DNA from: Streptomyces lilacinus
Lineage (GTDB): Bacteria; Actinomycetota; Actinomycetes; Streptomycetales; Streptomycetaceae
DNA: 6,471 nt
Reading direction: 5' to 3'
NCBI GenBank assembly: GCA_000715685.1
Contig: KL569488.1
Coordinates: forward strand, 12,627-19,097
Made by a program: the position numbers and the translations under genes. Below are positions 4,801 to 6,471 of this stretch, piece after piece. Numbering within the stretch: the stretch's first letter is position 1; each line of letters starts with the position of its first letter. The notes beneath the pieces were generated by a model. That model saw only the letters and a list, made by a program, of their open reading frames with translations, was not told where the DNA came from and ran no database searches.

Positions 4801-6471
4801 CGCGACTGCACCGCCTTGCCGTCGGCGCCGGTGGCGCCGCGGGTGTAGCGGGGGTGGATCAGGCCGACGCAGCTGTACGGCAGCCCGTCCACCTCCTCGA
4901 CGGGCACGCCCCGCTGCGCGGCCAGCAGCCGCACGTGGTCGAGGTCGGCGCCGGCGCCGCGCTGGGCGAGGATCTTCCACGGGACGCGGCGCAGCAGCAC
5001 GCGGGTCGTCTCGCCGACGCCCGGCTTGACGAGGTTGACGTCGTCGATGCCGTGCTCGGCGCTGATCCGCTCGACCGCCTCCCAGCCCGCCCAGGTGGGC
5101 GTGCGGTCGGCCGTCGCGAGCTCCTTCACGGCGAGCGCCACGTCCTCCTCGAGGCCGGGGAAGCGGGCGGCGACGGTGTCGAGGAACGAGCGCGAGACGT
5201 CGGCGTCGGCCAGCTCGCGGTAGAACTTCGCGCCGTGGAAGTCGTCCGGACCGACGAGGTCCGCGCGGAGAACGGTGCGGGAAATCAGGCCGGAGACGGT
5301 GGAGTTGAGGCAGGCGGACGGGATGAGGAAGTCGTCGCGGGTGCCGTAGGTCTCCACGCAGTGGCCGGGGTCGGCGAGCACGGCGAGGCGCGGGTCGAAG
5401 TCCGGGAAGTCGTGCAGGGCTTCGGCGAGTTCGCGGGTGATCGCGCCCTTGCCCGTCCAGCCGTCGACGAAGACGACGTCGGCGGGGTCGTGGTGGGCGG
5501 CCAGCCAGCGCAGGGCGTTGGGGTCGATGCCGCGGCCGCGCACGATCGACACGGCGTAGTGCGGCAGGTCGAGACCGTGGGCGTGGCGCGCCCACCGGCG
5601 CATCAGCACGCCCACGGGCGTGCCGGCCCGGGCCAGCGACACCAGCACCGGCCGCGGCGACCGCTCGGCCAGCACGGTCTCGGTGACGACACCGACCGCC
5701 AGCGCGACGCGGTGCGCCGACGCGGCGAGGGCGGCGTGGTAGAGCTCCTGATAGCGCTCACTGGGCTGGTACTCGACGGGCAGCGACTCCGCGTAGTGCG
5801 CGCCCCCGCTCTGAATGGCCTCCTCGCGCTCCTCGGTGGGCGCCTCGAGCTCCACGGCGGAGAGGTCCTGCAGCAGCCAGCCGACGTCGTCGGGCTCGTA
5901 GGAGGAGAACGCGGGTCCGCGCAGGGGCTCGCGCGCGCCTCCGGCTCTGTGGGAGGGGATCACGGCGAGCAACACCTTTCGGGTGTGGGCGGCGAGCTGG
6001 TCCAGCAGGCCGCCGGGGGCGTGGAGTTCGGGGGTGTCGGCGGTGGAGTCGACGACGAGGAGGACGGTGTCGAAGGCGGCGCCGGCGACGTTGTAGGCAT
6101 AGCGGTCACCTTCTGGGGTGGCGAAGGTGATGCGCGATCGGATCGCGTAGCCCGGGTCGTCGACGGGGAGGACGGGCGACCGGGTGGTCGTCGAGAACCG
6201 GACCTCGTCGAAGGCCGCCCCCTTCTCGAGCGCTTGCGCGAGGCGCAGGGGGGCGTACATGAGCTCCTCGGTACCGAGGACGAGGAGGCGCCGGGCTCCC
6301 TGCGGGAGGGCTTCGGCGACACGGGCGGCCATCTGCGGCAGGGCCGCTTCCAGGCGCGCTCGATGGGCGGGGGTGAACCCGTGCCGCCCCCCGTCGGGGA
6401 GGCCGGCGGGCCAGTCGAGCGCGACGCGCTCGCCCCCGGGGTCCGGGGCGCAGCCCCGGTTTCGGGAAGGG
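4797..6471 (-). CDS. TRSP-StiP (PRTase_1) protein, N-terminal part outside window; probable PRTase_2-TRSP-StiP fusion
   Basis: The frame is open from the right edge (6471) to TGA at 4799-4797, about 557 visible residues. An internal ATG at 6332 has no ribosome binding site, and family-like sequence (VALDWPAGLPDGGRHGF) precedes it, so the real start lies outside. Counting from that Met, residues 16-95 match the TRSP domain found C-terminal to PRTase_2 phosphoribosyltransferases (LLVLGTEELMYAPLRLA, STTTRSPVLPVDDPGYAIR). From about residue 142 to 497 is a complete StiP/PRTase_1 domain (also labelled cysteine protease StiP). It contains SSYEPDDVGWLLQDL, APTEEREEAIQSGGAHYAE, SLARAGTPVGVL, a phosphoribosyltransferase-like loop VFVDGWTGKGAI (288-297), FLIPSACLNSTVSG (Cys341), DFHGAKFYREL and VNLVKPGVGETTRVLLRRVPWK. 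Cys325 and Cys488 are also present. In comparative genomics these domains form the biosynthetic module of Ter systems, proposed to make a nucleoside-like compound. Activity, including the protease label, is predicted rather than proven to my knowledge. It is the first visible gene of the cluster, coupled to the HAD gene. Confidence 0.9.
   Translation of the reverse strand, partial: PSRNRGCAPDPGGERVALDWPAGLPDGGRHGFTPAHRARLEAALPQMAARVAEALPQGARRLLVLGTEELMYAPLRLAQALEKGAAFDEVRFSTTTRSPVLPVDDPGYAIRSRITFATPEGDRYAYNVAGAAFDTVLLVVDSTADTPELHAPGGLLDQLAAHTRKVLLAVIPSHRAGGAREPLRGPAFSSYEPDDVGWLLQDLSAVELEAPTEEREEAIQSGGAHYAESLPVEYQPSERYQELYHAALAASAHRVALAVGVVTETVLAERSPRPVLVSLARAGTPVGVLMRRWARHAHGLDLPHYAVSIVRGRGIDPNALRWLAAHHDPADVVFVDGWTGKGAITRELAEALHDFPDFDPRLAVLADPGHCVETYGTRDDFLIPSACLNSTVSGLISRTVLRADLVGPDDFHGAKFYRELADADVSRSFLDTVAARFPGLEEDVALAVKELATADRTPTWAGWEAVERISAEHGIDDVNLVKPGVGETTRVLLRRVPWKILAQRGAGADLDHVRLLAAQRGVPVEEVDGLPYSCVGLIHPRYTRGATGADGKAVQSR
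6443..6459. repeat. GC-rich palindromic element inside the open frame
   Basis: CCGGGGC (6443-6449) pairs with GCCCCGG (6453-6459) around a 3-nt GCA loop, with further C/G runs (6432-6440) beside it. This hairpin type is very common in Streptomyces, mostly between genes. Here it falls in the open frame of the leftward TRSP-StiP gene, where it would encode a Gly/Pro/Arg/Cys-rich linker (NRGCAPDPGG). It may mark an inter-domain linker or, less likely, the boundary with another gene. Confidence 0.45.

Noticed and set aside
4801..5595. N-terminal extension of the HAD frame upstream of the TTG
   Set aside because: The added sequence is Arg/Pro-rich, lies wholly within the conserved StiP coding region in another frame, and has no relation to HAD proteins.

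Overview
The window looks like chromosomal DNA of a Streptomyces or close relative. GC content is very high with strong G/C third-position bias, GTG and TTG starts occur, the hairpins are GC-rich, and the FmdB, DUF4097-lipoprotein and tellurium-associated proteins resemble actinobacterial types. No phage, insertion sequence, CRISPR array or rRNA was seen.

Left part (1-888): the 3' end of a rightward gene encoding a Sel1/TPR-like helical-repeat protein. It is followed by a strong perfect hairpin that probably terminates both this gene and the leftward tRNA-Val(UAC) gene, which carries an encoded CCA end. The roughly 190 bp between the tRNA and the next gene hold a possible tRNA promoter and a second strong hairpin of unknown role.

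Middle, rightward (889-3235): a DUF4097-type lipoprotein with an Asn-Gly repeat solenoid, a 415-residue Ala/Arg/Glu-rich coiled-coil protein of unknown function, and a small FmdB-type zinc-ribbon protein. The last appears to be read from a leaderless promoter, with -10 TATGCT six bases before the ATG.

Right, leftward (3260-6471): a converging cluster read from right to left. It begins with a large gene cut by the window edge, whose visible part carries a TRSP domain (normally C-terminal to a PRTase_2 phosphoribosyltransferase) fused to a complete StiP/PRTase_1 domain. Its stop overlaps the TTG start of a HAD-family phosphatase. After 65 bp comes a class I O-methyltransferase of the CCoAOMT/catechol-OMT type. 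PRTase, TRSP, StiP and HAD proteins are the core of the biosynthetic module linked to TerD-type tellurium/stress-response systems, proposed from comparative genomics to make or process a nucleoside-like metabolite. This is the most interesting system in the window. It is an actinobacterial arrangement with the PRT-side domains fused and a methyltransferase next door, facing an uncharacterised coiled-coil protein and a putative metal-binding FmdB protein. Whether the two converging halves cooperate is inference.
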